A DNA stretch of 64,000 bases, taken from assembly GCA_051294375.1 (NCBI GenBank), contig CM119266.1, positions 13,270,735-13,334,734 of the forward strand, in the 5' to 3' direction. This DNA comes from Paraspadella gotoi (Eukaryota; Chaetognatha). Positions 11,278 to 24,400 of this stretch are shown in pieces. The position numbers and the translations under genes are program-made. How positions within the stretch are numbered: the stretch's first letter is position 1; every line of letters starts with the position of its first letter. A model generated the notes under the pieces. It made no database searches. It was not told the origin of the DNA and saw only the letters and a program-made list of their open reading frames with translations.

Positions 11278-14200
11278 ATGTCGTCACAAAAAGTGATTCT
11301 GACGCCGGTTTCCAAGTCGGCGACGCGAGCGGTGATGCGCGTGGAGCGGCGTCGCCTTCAAACCGGCGTCGACGACGTCTTGCACGAAGCCGGCGGGCAG
11401 CACCAAGGGCTCGTCGTCAACAACAGGAAGATGGAAGAGGACGGTCAGCGGATTCTCTATATTCCTTAATTAGGCGAAACATTTTGATATCCTGTTTGGA
11501 TCCTTTTAAAGCATAAACGAAGTTGTTGGCTTGGTTTATTCTCGAAACATTGTGGTCATAAAAAAAGTGATTATCGGTTTTCCAGATGCGATGATATTGC
11601 ATGACTCCCTCATTAAGTGATATTTTACCATTCAAATGATATTTATAATTGAATAAAAAAAAATAAATATCTTCGTTTCATTTTACATTTTCGGTAAAAG
11701 TACATTAGGATATTTTTATAAATAGATTTTTATAACGAAGGTTATTTTATATTAGTGAAAAAATATATCATTAACTTTTCTTTTCTTATTTTATTTTCCC
11801 GCCAAAGATGACACGTCTTTCCCGCACGATGTCGCCCTGGAATTCCGCGTCTTCATGGCCGACGCCGCCGAACCAAGTCGACAAAAAAACGAAATCCTCG
11901 TCCAGGAGAAGAGGAGTTTACGGTTTAGGTTCCAGGATGAGTCACCAGTTGGACTCGACAAGACCAGAAACGCATACGACTTTTTCATAGAGCTGGTCAA
12001 CCCGGAGTCGTTCCCTAAGGGTGAAAGATGAGGACGGAAAGAAAGAAAGAAAGAAAGAGAAAGATCAAAGAAATTAATAAGAACAAAGACAAAGACAAGA
12101 AAAGAACAAGAAAGAAAGAAAAACACAACATGAGCACTATAAAATACAAAACATGTTCTTAAAAAATAAAGAAATAAAAAAATATTACATTAACAAATTT
12201 TACTCCCTCCAGACTACATCAGCTTTATCAAAAANNNNNNNNNNNNNNNNNNNNNNNNNAAAGAGAGAGATCATTGGCAACGAAGCTGCAGCCCCAGCGA
12301 CTTCTCGATGTGCTCAGCAGCAGCTTTCCCAGAAATCCGCGGCGCAGCAGCCGCGCAGGAGCACCACGACAGCTTCAAACATTTGTCGGAAGCAGCAGTT
12401 GGCAGCACCATCAAGGCTCAACAACTCCATCATCAATCAGCAGCAGTTTACTTTCCGCCGGCCGCTGGATCTCGATTCCACCTCTCAGCGACGAACGACG
12501 GCGGGGCCGCTGATCGAAGCCGCCGCCGCCCGATCACGGCACTGCCTCTTCCGGCGCTGCGAGCCGTGAAGTACCAAGTGAGTTGAATGCCCCGACAGGT
12601 TTCGCGATCCGATTCTTTAACATATCTTATGATAAAATCCATAGAATTTAAATATCAGAAATGACGAGGGGAAATTATAATATATAAATTTGCCGATTTA
12701 ACTTTGCAAATAATAAGATATAATTATCAACATAAAATCAATACCCCTTCATTATCCCTTCTCTTCCAGCCAGATTTCCCTCCCGCCAACCCCAAGACCG
12801 TCAAGGACTTTATTATTTACGCACCCTCTTCTGCTGGCGTCCTCTCGCCATCGTCGCCTCGTCACAGCACAGTGCCGCAAGGCGAAGCACCTCCAGAGCC
12901 GTCAAGTGGAGCCGCAAGGCGGCAGAACGCTCGGTCCAAGTTAGCCTCATGCGCTCGGCTTCATTTGCGGCAACATCGGTTCGTCCTCAATCGTTCTTCA
13001 TCTACCTCTTTCGCATTCGTCCTCTGGAGCGGGGCAGGGGGCGACGGAGGGGGCGTTTCGGGGTTGATGAAGAGGAGTAGGCTTGGGGGAGTCGCGGGGA
13101 TGATCTTTGAGGGGAGGGGGGAGGGGGCTGGTCCATGACCAGTGGTCATTGGCTAAAATATTGAGGGGGGAATAGTTAAATTGTGCACACTTTTTATTGG
13201 TAAATAAGAAAAGAAAAGAGTAAAAACTGAAAGAATATTGTTTTCTCCTTAAAATTTACCTTGACTCGTTAAATTCATACCAGCTTTAATGACAATATTG
13301 TTCCGATCATAGTCAAATAAAAAAATGTCTTTCCTTGTCCCCGACCGAGTCGGCGTTTTGAAAAGAATCGCGTTTAAAAAATAGATAAAACAAATATATC
13401 TTATCTATAACAAGCTTCGTTTTGCCCTCTTGACAGACTTTAGTTGACACAGATAAGCTCACAATGACCACTCGAGCGGCGATACACCCCGACGCGTGAC
13501 CGTGATCGCCGCGATGAACGTTCACCGCGCTCTTCTCTGTCTTTTTCTATCTCGTCGTCTTCGTTGATCGTCGTCGCGTCGTCGTCGGTGTCGACGCGAG
13601 ACAGAAAACATGAAGACCATATGCTTGAAAATCTCACCTCACTTTTTTTTGGGTAAGGGTGGATTGCATTGACTGACTGATTAAGATACGATCTCATCCC
13701 GGAAAGACTTTACGAGGCCCGCTTTCATTTGGTTCGGTCCTTTCTATTTCTATCGAAATTGTTGTGTAAATCGAAACAAAAACACCGCTTTTTTAGCTAC
13801 GTACAAGGATTTTATCCTTATTCTCTTTAACTTTTTGGTTGTGGCGTGTGTTAAATTCATTTTTTTTGCTCTTTACGCCATTAATATTATGATAATTTCC
13901 TTTCTTTGAATTAAGTTTAAAAATTTCATTTTGTCAGTCATAATTCCATGGTTGTTTTGCTTTAAATGTTAAAATATTGCGCAATAAATAAAAATAATCC
14001 CCCCAAAAAATTTTTCCCCCGAAAGCCCTTTTTTTGTTTCTAGAAAAAAGGGAATTCACCTTAGTTGTGAAAGTTGTAGAAAGTTAAACGACTCCATAAT
14101 GAAATACAGTTGCGTAATCTTAAATTACTGAATAATTTGTGATTGAAAGCTTGTAGGTTGCCTTCTATGTTATTATCTTGTGAGAGAACCGTGCTTTTAC

Positions 14201-17200
14201 TTAAACCATCCGCTGCCAAAGTTTGGGGCACAATAATATTGTCAATATAACTTATTCATTGAAATGAATGGATGAGCAATTGAGCATCATTTGGTTGAAA
14301 CCTAAATTTTAATAAATATAAAATCAAGTTAAAAATAATTCAATAAAATAAAATAAATTTCACCAATTTTTAATGAATATTAAGTAATTTGATATAATTA
14401 CTAATAATTGAATTTTAAGAAATATCAATAATATATCGATTTTTGTTTTTTTGTTGAATCCTGTTCTACGACGCGCGTGAAACATCGAAATGTGCACAAA
14501 AACTTTTTAGTCGCCGTAATTAGTATTTGTGACGGGACCGAAAAGGACCGATAAGTCGGATAATTACCAATTAAAATTTATTTTCTAAAGTTGAGAGCCA
14601 TAGCGTTATTGCAAGTGATCCAATTAACACCCATAAATTTACTTCGAGATTTATACAAAAATCCTCGCATGACCGAGGACAAAAAAAAGGATGGATGATT
14701 ATTTCGTGAACAGTTTTAACAATATTATAGCCGTATCCTTCGTGCAGAGATATTAAAGTAAAGAAAAAATGTAAGAAGAGATCAGATTTAGTTTTATTAT
14801 GACAACGGCTGACAACGAAGGAGATAAATTACACGTTTCGGGAACGTAGCGTCCTCTTAATGTAATTTGTCGCCTCTTATTAATAAAAAAAAAAAAAAAT
14901 AGTGGAACGATACATTGCCTTGTGTTTCCGGCAATAAAAGAATTTCTTAGTCAACTCTTGAACAGATTTATTCCTTTATCGGTTTCTCAATCAAGCATCA
15001 CAATGCCGGGACAGTCACACGGTCACCACTATCCCTTCAAGCTACCTCCACTGGCGGCCCCTGGTGACCCGCTCAAGTGAGTCAGCCGGTTGGCTGAGTG
15101 GAGCGTCGGTTACGATCCCGGCGTCCTCATAGGAAACTGCTACGAGGAGCGGGATTTCGACGTCTTCTCGCGCCACGATTCCTACGACGAACTCGAGCGA
15201 TTTCCCCCGCGTATTCCCGATGCGCGCCCAGACAATCGTCGTCGCAGGACAAACTGCTGCGCGTGGGTCAACCCAAGGACGCGATCTCTTCTCCCATCAC
15301 GAATCAACGGCCTACTCTGGCAACCTCGTTGTCTCTCTAACGACGAAAGTACACACGGACGCGGAATTTGCGCAGGGAGCGACCTCATCAGCGCCGCTCC
15401 GGGACCGGCACCGTCTCACCCTGGGCGCCGAGGAAAAGTCCCATATCCCCTACAGGGCCCGGGACTCGTTTCCGGTTTCGCAACAAAAGCGGCGCCAGTG
15501 GCGGCGAGGCCGGCGGCGGGCGACGCCGGCGACCTGGTGACCTCCACGGCGTCTCATTTTGTCGTCGTCGCCCGTCAACTCTTTGTGACGAGCCACTTCG
15601 CGGCGCCACGCACGCTCCAGCAGCCATCTGTTGGCTTATTAATAGTTATCACCCGTCTTGAGCCTCAGGGGCGTGCCCGGCCCGCAGCGCCTGCACTCTC
15701 TTTCGTTCTGACGCATCGGGGCGGACGCGGTGGCCTGCAATTGCCGTTGGGGAGCGGACGGGGGCGGGAGAGGGCGGCGGCGTTGCCCGGAGGAGCGGCG
15801 CGAATGGCAAGCGCTCGGAAGAGAAGATGTGGAGTACATAGTCAGCGTGAAAGAATGAACTTTGAATCTGGGCTATAATTTTTTTAAATAAACCCTTTGA
15901 ACTGCCGCTTTTTTTTCGTGCGCGCATTATAGTGTTTCAATTTGTCATTTTCCACCCTGTCTGAAAAAACTCTCTTTCCAGTATACACGGTTGATATTTG
16001 CGTTGTCTTTTGTTTTTCACTCAACGCTCGCATCAGTTGCAAATGAATTTATTTCTTTTTTTCTTTATCGTGGCCGAATTTGTCATTGGCCTTTTTCTGG
16101 TGTCACAAACGCGGCAATGTCAGACTCTGAAACTCCGTCATTTCCGCCACGTTCTTTTCATTTCTTCCTATTTTTTTTGTTTCACTCGAGATCTCACTGT
16201 CTCTTATTTTTTTCCCCAACAGTCTACTGAATTAAACCAAATAAAATAAAAACGTTTTCTCGATCTTTTTTTAGTGACAATAACTTTTTAAGACTGGTTA
16301 CGAAAACGATTTTTCTACGAAAAAGTCGAAAGAATTTTTAAATTGGATCTAAATTTTAAATCTAAGTTACAAAAAATAATACGACAATGCGTTTGATTCA
16401 TACAGGAAAGCGAGCAATTTCAATAGGAGAAAAACACGTAGGTCCAAAGCCCTAAGAAATCATGATATAAAATAAATATTGTAGGTAACATACAAAAGAA
16501 CATAACCTAAACCACTCTTAACCTACATACTCTTCACAATCGTCATAATTTGCCTTCAATGTTGGCGGCGGCGACGAAAGATCGACATCGACGAACGCTG
16601 GCGGACGAAGAGTTCCATCGTCCCTACGTCGCGTACGTGCCGCCGATAATCGCCCGTGAGATGAACCGCCCCACGCCGGCGTCGTCGAGCCTGCCCTCTG
16701 GCGTGGCAGATTAAACGGCGCCGGAAAAAGCGTATCGATCGAGGCCGAAAAAGAATCGGCGCGACGCCGAGAATGGCGCGAAGGATTTGCCGCGTGGCGT
16801 CGGGACGAGCAGCGTCGACGCGAAAGAGAATTTCCGCGATTCTTGACCGGCGTCAGATGCGCGCAGAGCACCGCCGCTTCCCGCGTCACGCAGAGTCCAA
16901 GCGCTTCGTGAACGCCGAAAAGATCGTCGAAGAACGCTCGTCCCGAAGGGCGGCGTCGTAGCGCCTAGCGGCCTCCAGCAGCGCCCGGGCTCGCCCCGGG
17001 GGCGCCGTATCCTGAGCCACCCCGTGGAGATGAAAGTGGGATTGCGCAGGCGCCGGCCGGACGGAGGTGATCGATGAGAATCACGCGTGCCGAGGGGCGT
17101 AAGAGTCACGGCGTTCCGCACGTTGGAACCAGGCGTCGACGAGATCAGCGGCGGCGTCGGCGTCGGGCGTTCAGTTCCACCGCGGAATGCTTTTTGGGAA

Positions 17201-18217
17201 AGACGACGATCTGTTCCCCTGAAGGGAAACGAGTTGGCGAAGGTCGCGGCGAGGTCGTTCTCCAAACGCCCTCCTCCTCCTGAGCCGTCTCCTGGCGAAA
17301 CTCGCAGAGATCACAGGGACGTCGCGAGAGCAGCTCCTCGCCAAGCGGCGCTGCTCTGCTCAGCGGCCGCCTATCGAAGGCCGCTTGACCGCAGCGATGA
17401 AGATCATTTCTCCGCTGTCCAAACGTTCGTTAGCGACGAGTCAGGTTCTGGGCGCCGCAGCGAATCCACCGGCGCGGCGGAGCCGAGGAGGCGAGCAGTT
17501 CTCGGGGCGCCAGAACGGAGGATAGCGAGGGAGTGTCTTTCGGGTGGAGATCGTAGAGGGCGCGGAAGCGGCGGAGAGGGCGGTGCAGGTTGGAAGAGGG
17601 ATGTGAGTTTGGAAAAGATCTCGAGAGAGGAGAACGTAAAGGGGCAGCTATGTTGAGAAGGCGAAGTGTAATAAGTCAGGAATGTGATCACTTTTCGCAA
17701 TGTTGCTTAAAATTAAACTCACCTGAGATTTTCCGTTTGATTATTTCTTGGGAAGATTCTTTTGAATTGTTCTTGTCTATCGGTGATCGCGAAAAATCCG
17801 AAAATAAACCGCCAGAGATGAGAAAACTAAGAAGTAAGTTTTGTTTAAGCTTCGCTTTTTTCCCAAATGAAAGCGGCTTCATGGTGATTTCAATATTTAT
17901 TATGAAAACGGATAATTTTAATTCTTATTGTTAGTATTGTGAGTTAACGTGATAAATGTATCAATCTTTCTCATTTTCAAGTGTGGAGATATCGAATGCC
18001 GGAATTCACCAGCGAGGTTTACAGATCTCTTTGGCTTCTCTTTCTCTCTCTCTCTCTCTTCATCTCGCCCTCTTCTCTCGCTCTCTCTTTGTCCCTGCGC
18101 CTTCCCTCTCATCATCTTCGACGCCTCTTCCTCTTCCTCGTTCTTATCTTAACCAAAACTGTCCGTCCCTTTTCCAGAATTCGCTAATTTCTTCTTCGCT
18201 CCAGTAGGAAAGCCTCT

Positions 18218-18251
<34 letters not shown>

Positions 18252-18256
18252 CTCTC

Positions 18257-18296
<40 letters not shown>

Positions 18297-20453
18297 GCGA
18301 ATCTTAGACATCGTGGCTTCAGTTCAGTGAGCGAGTGAGGGGGAGGGAAAAGATGAATAAGAATAAAAGGAAGCGAAAGATATATAGTTACTGTATAAGA
18401 AATTATATTGGTAGAAGAATTTTACTTTATCATAGATCAGATTTTCCAATAGTAGCATTCCGCAATCTTGATTGATCATTTTAAATAACTCGATTCTTTA
18501 AAATGAAAACATTCTATATCACGTTTCCTGGTTGAAGAGCTCAAAGGCAATAAACAGTGAAACTGCGCGTTTTCGTGTCTACGAGCGGCTTTCCGTATTT
18601 GTGATTGTTGTAGTTGACTATATGTACTAGTACTGTAGTCAACGACAGTTAGACCACGTGATTTAGGGAATATTTCCCCTTTTCAATAAAATATTGACTT
18701 TTGTTTTTCAACCTCGTCAGCCTCATAGCTTTTTGATGCCGTCATGTACATAAATCCTGCCATTCCTTGCGTGTGGAGATTTCATCCGAGAGGAGAGATT
18801 TTACTCATACACGACATTATTATATTTACTTTCTTCTTTTCTTTCTTTCATTTTATATCTTTCTTTTCTTTCTTCTTCTCTTCATTTTATATCTTTCTTT
18901 TTTTCACTCGACTGTCGTCCTTCTCTAGTGGATCTAGTCAAAACCTGCTCCAGGTAAAGACCCTTCTGTTCTGATCTGGAGAGAAATCAAACGAGTTATC
19001 GAGTCGAAATCGCTTTACCAAAAAGTAGAGCTTTTTTTTGGGAATTTTATTACCTATTTTTTTTCCGTTTTCGGCCACAAATAAAATTATCCGATTTGGG
19101 CCATTTCTTTTTCAAAAGCAGCGTTCGGAGATACATCGGCTTTTCTGACTCGATTCCCCGTTTATCGATCTCGTTCTGACGATGTAAACAAAGATGATTT
19201 ACTTCGGCGGATTTTAAATATAGGGAGAAACGTTACCAGGTTAGATCGAAAATATAAAATAAACAAAAACTGGTTTGACAAAAAAAAACAAAAACAAAAC
19301 AAAAAAAAACAAAAATAAAAAAGGAAAAAGGGCCTTTTTCGCCAGATTTTTTCTCAGAGTTGGTCTGCTTATTTAGTTCTCTTTTTTGTCCCCCCCCAAA
19401 AAAAAAGATATATCTTTCCGACTCTGAATTGATCATATTAGAGTCATTTTGGCCAGAAAAAATCCGCCTACTCTGAAGTTTTTTTTTTTAATGCTTTATA
19501 TTTTTCTTAAATTAATTTAATGGTGTTACAGTCACAAAAGCAAATCATTCTAACTATTTATATTTTTAATAAATATAAAATAAAAAAATTAAAAGAATCA
19601 ATTTTACCAAACCACTCCCAGGTCGAAGGCCGAGTCTTCCGATCTCTCGCGAGATGTCGTCACAAAAAGTGATTCTGACGTGCCGGTTTCCAAGTCGGCG
19701 ACGCGAGCGGTGATGCGCGTGGAGCGGCGTCCCTTCAAAACCGGCGTCGACGCACGTCTTGCACGAAGCCGGCGGGCAGCACCAAGGCGCTCGGCGTCAA
19801 CAACAGCGAAGATGGACGAGGACGGTCAGCGGATTCTCTATATTCCCTTAATTAGAGCGAAACATTTTGATATCCCTGTTTGGATCCTTTTAAAGCATGA
19901 AACGAAGTTGTTGTCTTGGTTTATTCTCGAAACATTGTGGTCATAAAAATAGTGATTTCGTTTCCAGATGCGAATGATATTGCAATGACACCTCATTAAG
20001 TTATCATTTACCATTCAAATGATATTTATAATTGAATAAAAAAAAATAAATATCTTCGTTTCATTTTACATTTTCGGTAAAAGTACATTAGGATATTTTA
20101 TAAATAGATTTTTATAACGAAAGGTTTTTTTATATTAGTGAAAAAATATATCATTAACTTTTCTTTTCTTATTTTATTTTCCCGCCAAAGATGACCGTCC
20201 TTTCCCGCACGATGTCGCCCTGGAATTCCGCGTCTTCATGGCCGACGCCGCCGAACCAAGTCGACAAAAAACACTATCCTCGTCCAGAGAAGAGAAGTTT
20301 ACGGTTTAGGTTCCCAGGATGAGTCACCAGTTGGACTGCTCGACAAGACCAGAAACGCCTACGACTTTTTCATAGAGCTGGTCAACCCGGAGTCGTTCCC
20401 AAGGGTGAAAAATGAGGACGGAAAAAGAAAGAAAGAAAGAAAGAAAGAAAATA

Positions 20454-20497
<44 letters not shown>

Positions 20498-21389
20498 AAC
20501 AAAACAAAAAGAAAAACAAACAAAATGAGCATAAAATAAAAACATTTTTTAAAAAATAAAGAATAAAAAAATATTACATTAAAAAATTTTACTCCTCCAG
20601 ACTACATCAGCTTTATCAAAAAAATTATGAAGCAAGCCCAGAAATCACCGCACATTTCCTGCATCGAAATAGAAATGAATCAAGTGGAGGAGAAGTTCCA
20701 GATTCGCTCAAAGGTAAGTTTTACTCACCCTGTCATCAAGTAGGCCAGCGTTAAAAACGATACGAGATTGACGCTCTCATGTTTCTCTTGCTTTCGCTTG
20801 TCCAAGACAACAGTTTGGCAAAGATTATTTCCGTTGGAATGCCTGGAATTATCTCGGTAAAAACATTGCACTTTCACTTTCACTGTCGAGAAAGGAAAAG
20901 GAAAGAAACTTATCGTCTTAAAAAAACTAATAAATTTTTGTTCTTAAAAATATTTGTTTTCACTTAAAAAAAACTAATGAGGATAACAGCCTCAAGACTC
21001 ACTCCACGTATTCTAAACTAGTCCTGCGGACGGCCAATCTCTCACATTTTTCTAAAATTCTCCTTCTCAGAGTCGCAAGCTTTACCAGCTAAGCGAGTGA
21101 CGGAGGAGCGTCTGCTGGAGTTGCTGGAGTCGGCCTACCCCAACAACGTCTCCATCAAAGATATAGAGAGGCTGTTGACGAGCGAAGGGACGAAGACGAG
21201 CGGAACAGAGATCGAGACTTACCTCGACAAAATGGCCGCTGGAGGTAAGGCGAGGGTGAGGTGGCATTGTGCGCCGGCTTTATTTTGAGAATATTTATCC
21301 GTCTACAGGTCTGATCGAGTGCATGCCAAATGGGTCTTTGGATGGGGCTCATAAGAGAGAGGCAGGGCGAAATCGCAAAAACACGGTGA

Positions 21390-21475
<86 letters not shown>

Positions 21476-24400
21476 CTAAACATGACTATTTTTGTCTATT
21501 TCTGTTCTTGTCGGTAACAAGTATGGGCTGTGATAAATAGGGAATCAAAAACATATTAAAAAAATATATAGAGTAGAAAGTAACTTTTAACCTTGTGTTG
21601 TATAAATGCTCCCTCTATTTCCAAAAGACAACACCAACATCCCTCTCCCCAATACATTATAAAAGAATATACTTTATATAAAGAATATAATTAAATCTAA
21701 GATATAGTGAAATATATTAATTTTTTACATTTATTTTTAAATTTAATCAAATTTAGTCTAATATACATAGCAAAACAAGTTTTTCACATCTCAAAGATTC
21801 TAAACAAAAAAAGAAACAAAGTAAAAAATAAAATAGGAAGACTAAATGTTTTCGCCTCATAGAGGTTCGCATGGTGAAGTCACTTCCGGTGGTGACCCCC
21901 GAATCACAACCCACCATCGCCATCATCACCGTCAACTTCGTGGAGAAAACCTGCGTGGACGCGATGATGGAGAACAAGGTCACTTTCGTCAAGTACAAAG
22001 CCGAAGGTGAATTGTGAATTGTGAATGGTGAAAAAATGAAATTATAAAACACCCACGAAAAACTGAAAGTAATTGAAGCATTCACAAGAGCTATCACGTT
22101 TTGTATTTCACCGCTGACGGAAAGTTTTGTTTTCACTTCACTCGATTTCTTCTTCTTTTTTATTTCGTCCGCTCTCTCTCTCTCTCTCTCATCCTCTCTC
22201 CTTCTCTCTCTCTCTCCTTCTCTCTTCTCTCTCTCTCTCTCTCTCTCCATCTCATCTCTCATCAGCATACACAAGTAAGAGAAACCGGCGCTTTCGCGAA
22301 AAATATAATAAAAATAAAAAAGCATGTCATACGGAAATCTGTTTTTGTTAAATATCCCGTGTTCCTTCATTATCAAATATAAAAGGTTCGCGAAATAAAT
22401 CAAAATCCCACCTGCCAGCAAAAAAAGTCAACCCTGCAATTAGCGCCCCCTAAAACAAATTCGCATCATAAGCGATCCCAGGAACGGAATCGAATCAATA
22501 GGGAAAAAGTTTGTATTTTTATTCGATAATAATTTTTTTGGTTATATTTTCTTTCCCCAAATAATAAATTCCGCCACTCGCTCAATTCACTCATGACACC
22601 CTTCAACACGCCTCCACCCTTCTCCCCCCAAATTAGGCGAATCCCACGTGTACACCATCGGCAACATCGGGGGACATCACGTGATCTCCACCAAACTCCC
22701 CGCCGTCGGGAAGTCGAGGACAGAGATGATCGCCGCCGGGAACACCACCACCAGGCTTCTGGGTGAGTTAAGGGTAAGGGGGGTCCTTTCAGGGTAAATT
22801 CTACATTAAATCGAGAGACCGTAACTACTTGCTGGTTGTAGTAATCATTTCCGATCGAGTTAATTACAAAACTAATTTGATGTATCACAAAAATAACTAC
22901 TGTTTACTGTATAGGGAGATCCGTTTTTGATAATTACTCTATAAATCTTAAAAATAACAATGAGAATAAGATTTAAATACAAATTTCTAAATCATCTGTC
23001 GATCCTCATGACATGAGCTAAAGAGGCCTCCTCCATCACATAGTCATGATGGAGTAGAACTCTTCGTAGTCGATGTAGCCGTCGCCGTTGAGGTCGGCCT
23101 CCCGCATCATCTCCTCCAGCTCCTCGTCCTCCAACGCCTCGCCGATCCGCAGCATCGTCGCCCGCAGCTCATCCATAGAGATCAGGCCGTCCCCGTCCTA
23201 GAGGGGTCGAGATTGATCATACATTTAACGTCCTGAACTCATATAACTGATATAAGTATAAAACGCGAGAATGTTAAATACTTAAAAAAGTACGAAAACA
23301 TAAAAATGCAAAGATAATTTTTAAAATGACTGAAATAACAAACGAAACCGACGCGTAATTGGTCAGANNNNNNNNNNTAGTAGCGTATCTCTCCCTAATT
23401 GAAACTTGGACGAACCTGATCGAAGACGGCGAAGGCCTCGCGGATCTCGTCGTCGGCGCTCTTCTCCTTCATCTTCCTCGCCATCATCATGATGAACTCG
23501 TCCAGGTCGATCTCTCCGTTCCCGTCGGCGTCCACTTCGGCGATCAGGGCCTTGGAGGTTATGGGGTTTTGGGGGGGGGGGAAAGGGGGTTCAGTGGAGA
23601 AGGGCGTCTCTTCTTTTCGTTGGTTCGTGATCGAAAAACGAATTGAGAATTAGACGAATCGGTTTTTTTGGTTTTTTTCTCTCTCTCTCTTTTCCGCCGT
23701 CGCGTTTTGAGGTGATGATTGATGATGAAGTCCGGCGGCGGCGGCTCGTTAGTTCATCGATCATCGACCGAGTTGTAAAGTTTCCTTTGAAATCCATCGA
23801 ATTACGATGAGATGAATTAATTTGAGGCGACTTCTCAAGTCAGATAGTTGATCGAATTGATTGATTGATCATGCATGGGTTATAATTATTCGTCGAATAA
23901 AAATGTAAATAAATAAATCAATAAATGAATAAAATCGCTATTTCTCACAGCCAATTCTTCTTCGGTGGCCATGATGCCCATATTTCTCATGGCTTCGCCC
24001 AATTCCGCCGATTCGATGGCGCCGTCGCCGTCCTTGTCGAGCATGTTGAAGGCCTCCTTGAGAATGTCCAACTCCTGGGGCGTCAATTTATCGACGGGGT
24101 TTGACTTTTCCAGCCTGAAAATCACGACTCGTGTTAATTGTCGAATCAATCTATCAATAAATCTCTTAATTTCTATGACTATGTCAATCAATCGATATAA
24201 TCAACTAGTCAAACATTCAATTTCTCTATAAAATCATTTTCTCAATCAATAAAATTAGCCAATTATTCTTATAAATTATTATATATATATATTATTCATC
24301 GATCCATTTCACTCACTGCGACGGAGATTCTATGAGATCCTTGATCTCCTCTATCACGGATTTTATCGACGAGGATCGACTCATTTTGATTTGATTTTCT

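Larger units (their letters stand above)
12284..20625. repeat. Second, indel-rich version of 4041-12234 (probable false duplication)
   Basis: Colinear throughout with 4041-12234: last dispanin exons, repeat A, CFAP107, GalT/HIT-like gene, CT array and first exons of the phosphorylase gene, in the same order and orientation. The differences are mostly one-base insertions or deletions, including inside codons. Every reading frame intact in the first version is broken here. The copy begins right after the N gap and ends where the first version was cut off, then continues into unique DNA. That is the layout of two overlapping contigs placed end to end. Confidence 0.9.

Noticed and set aside
15090-15878. 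A 262-aa + strand frame that looks like a new gene
   Set aside because: It is an accidental frame through the error-laden second version of CFAP107.
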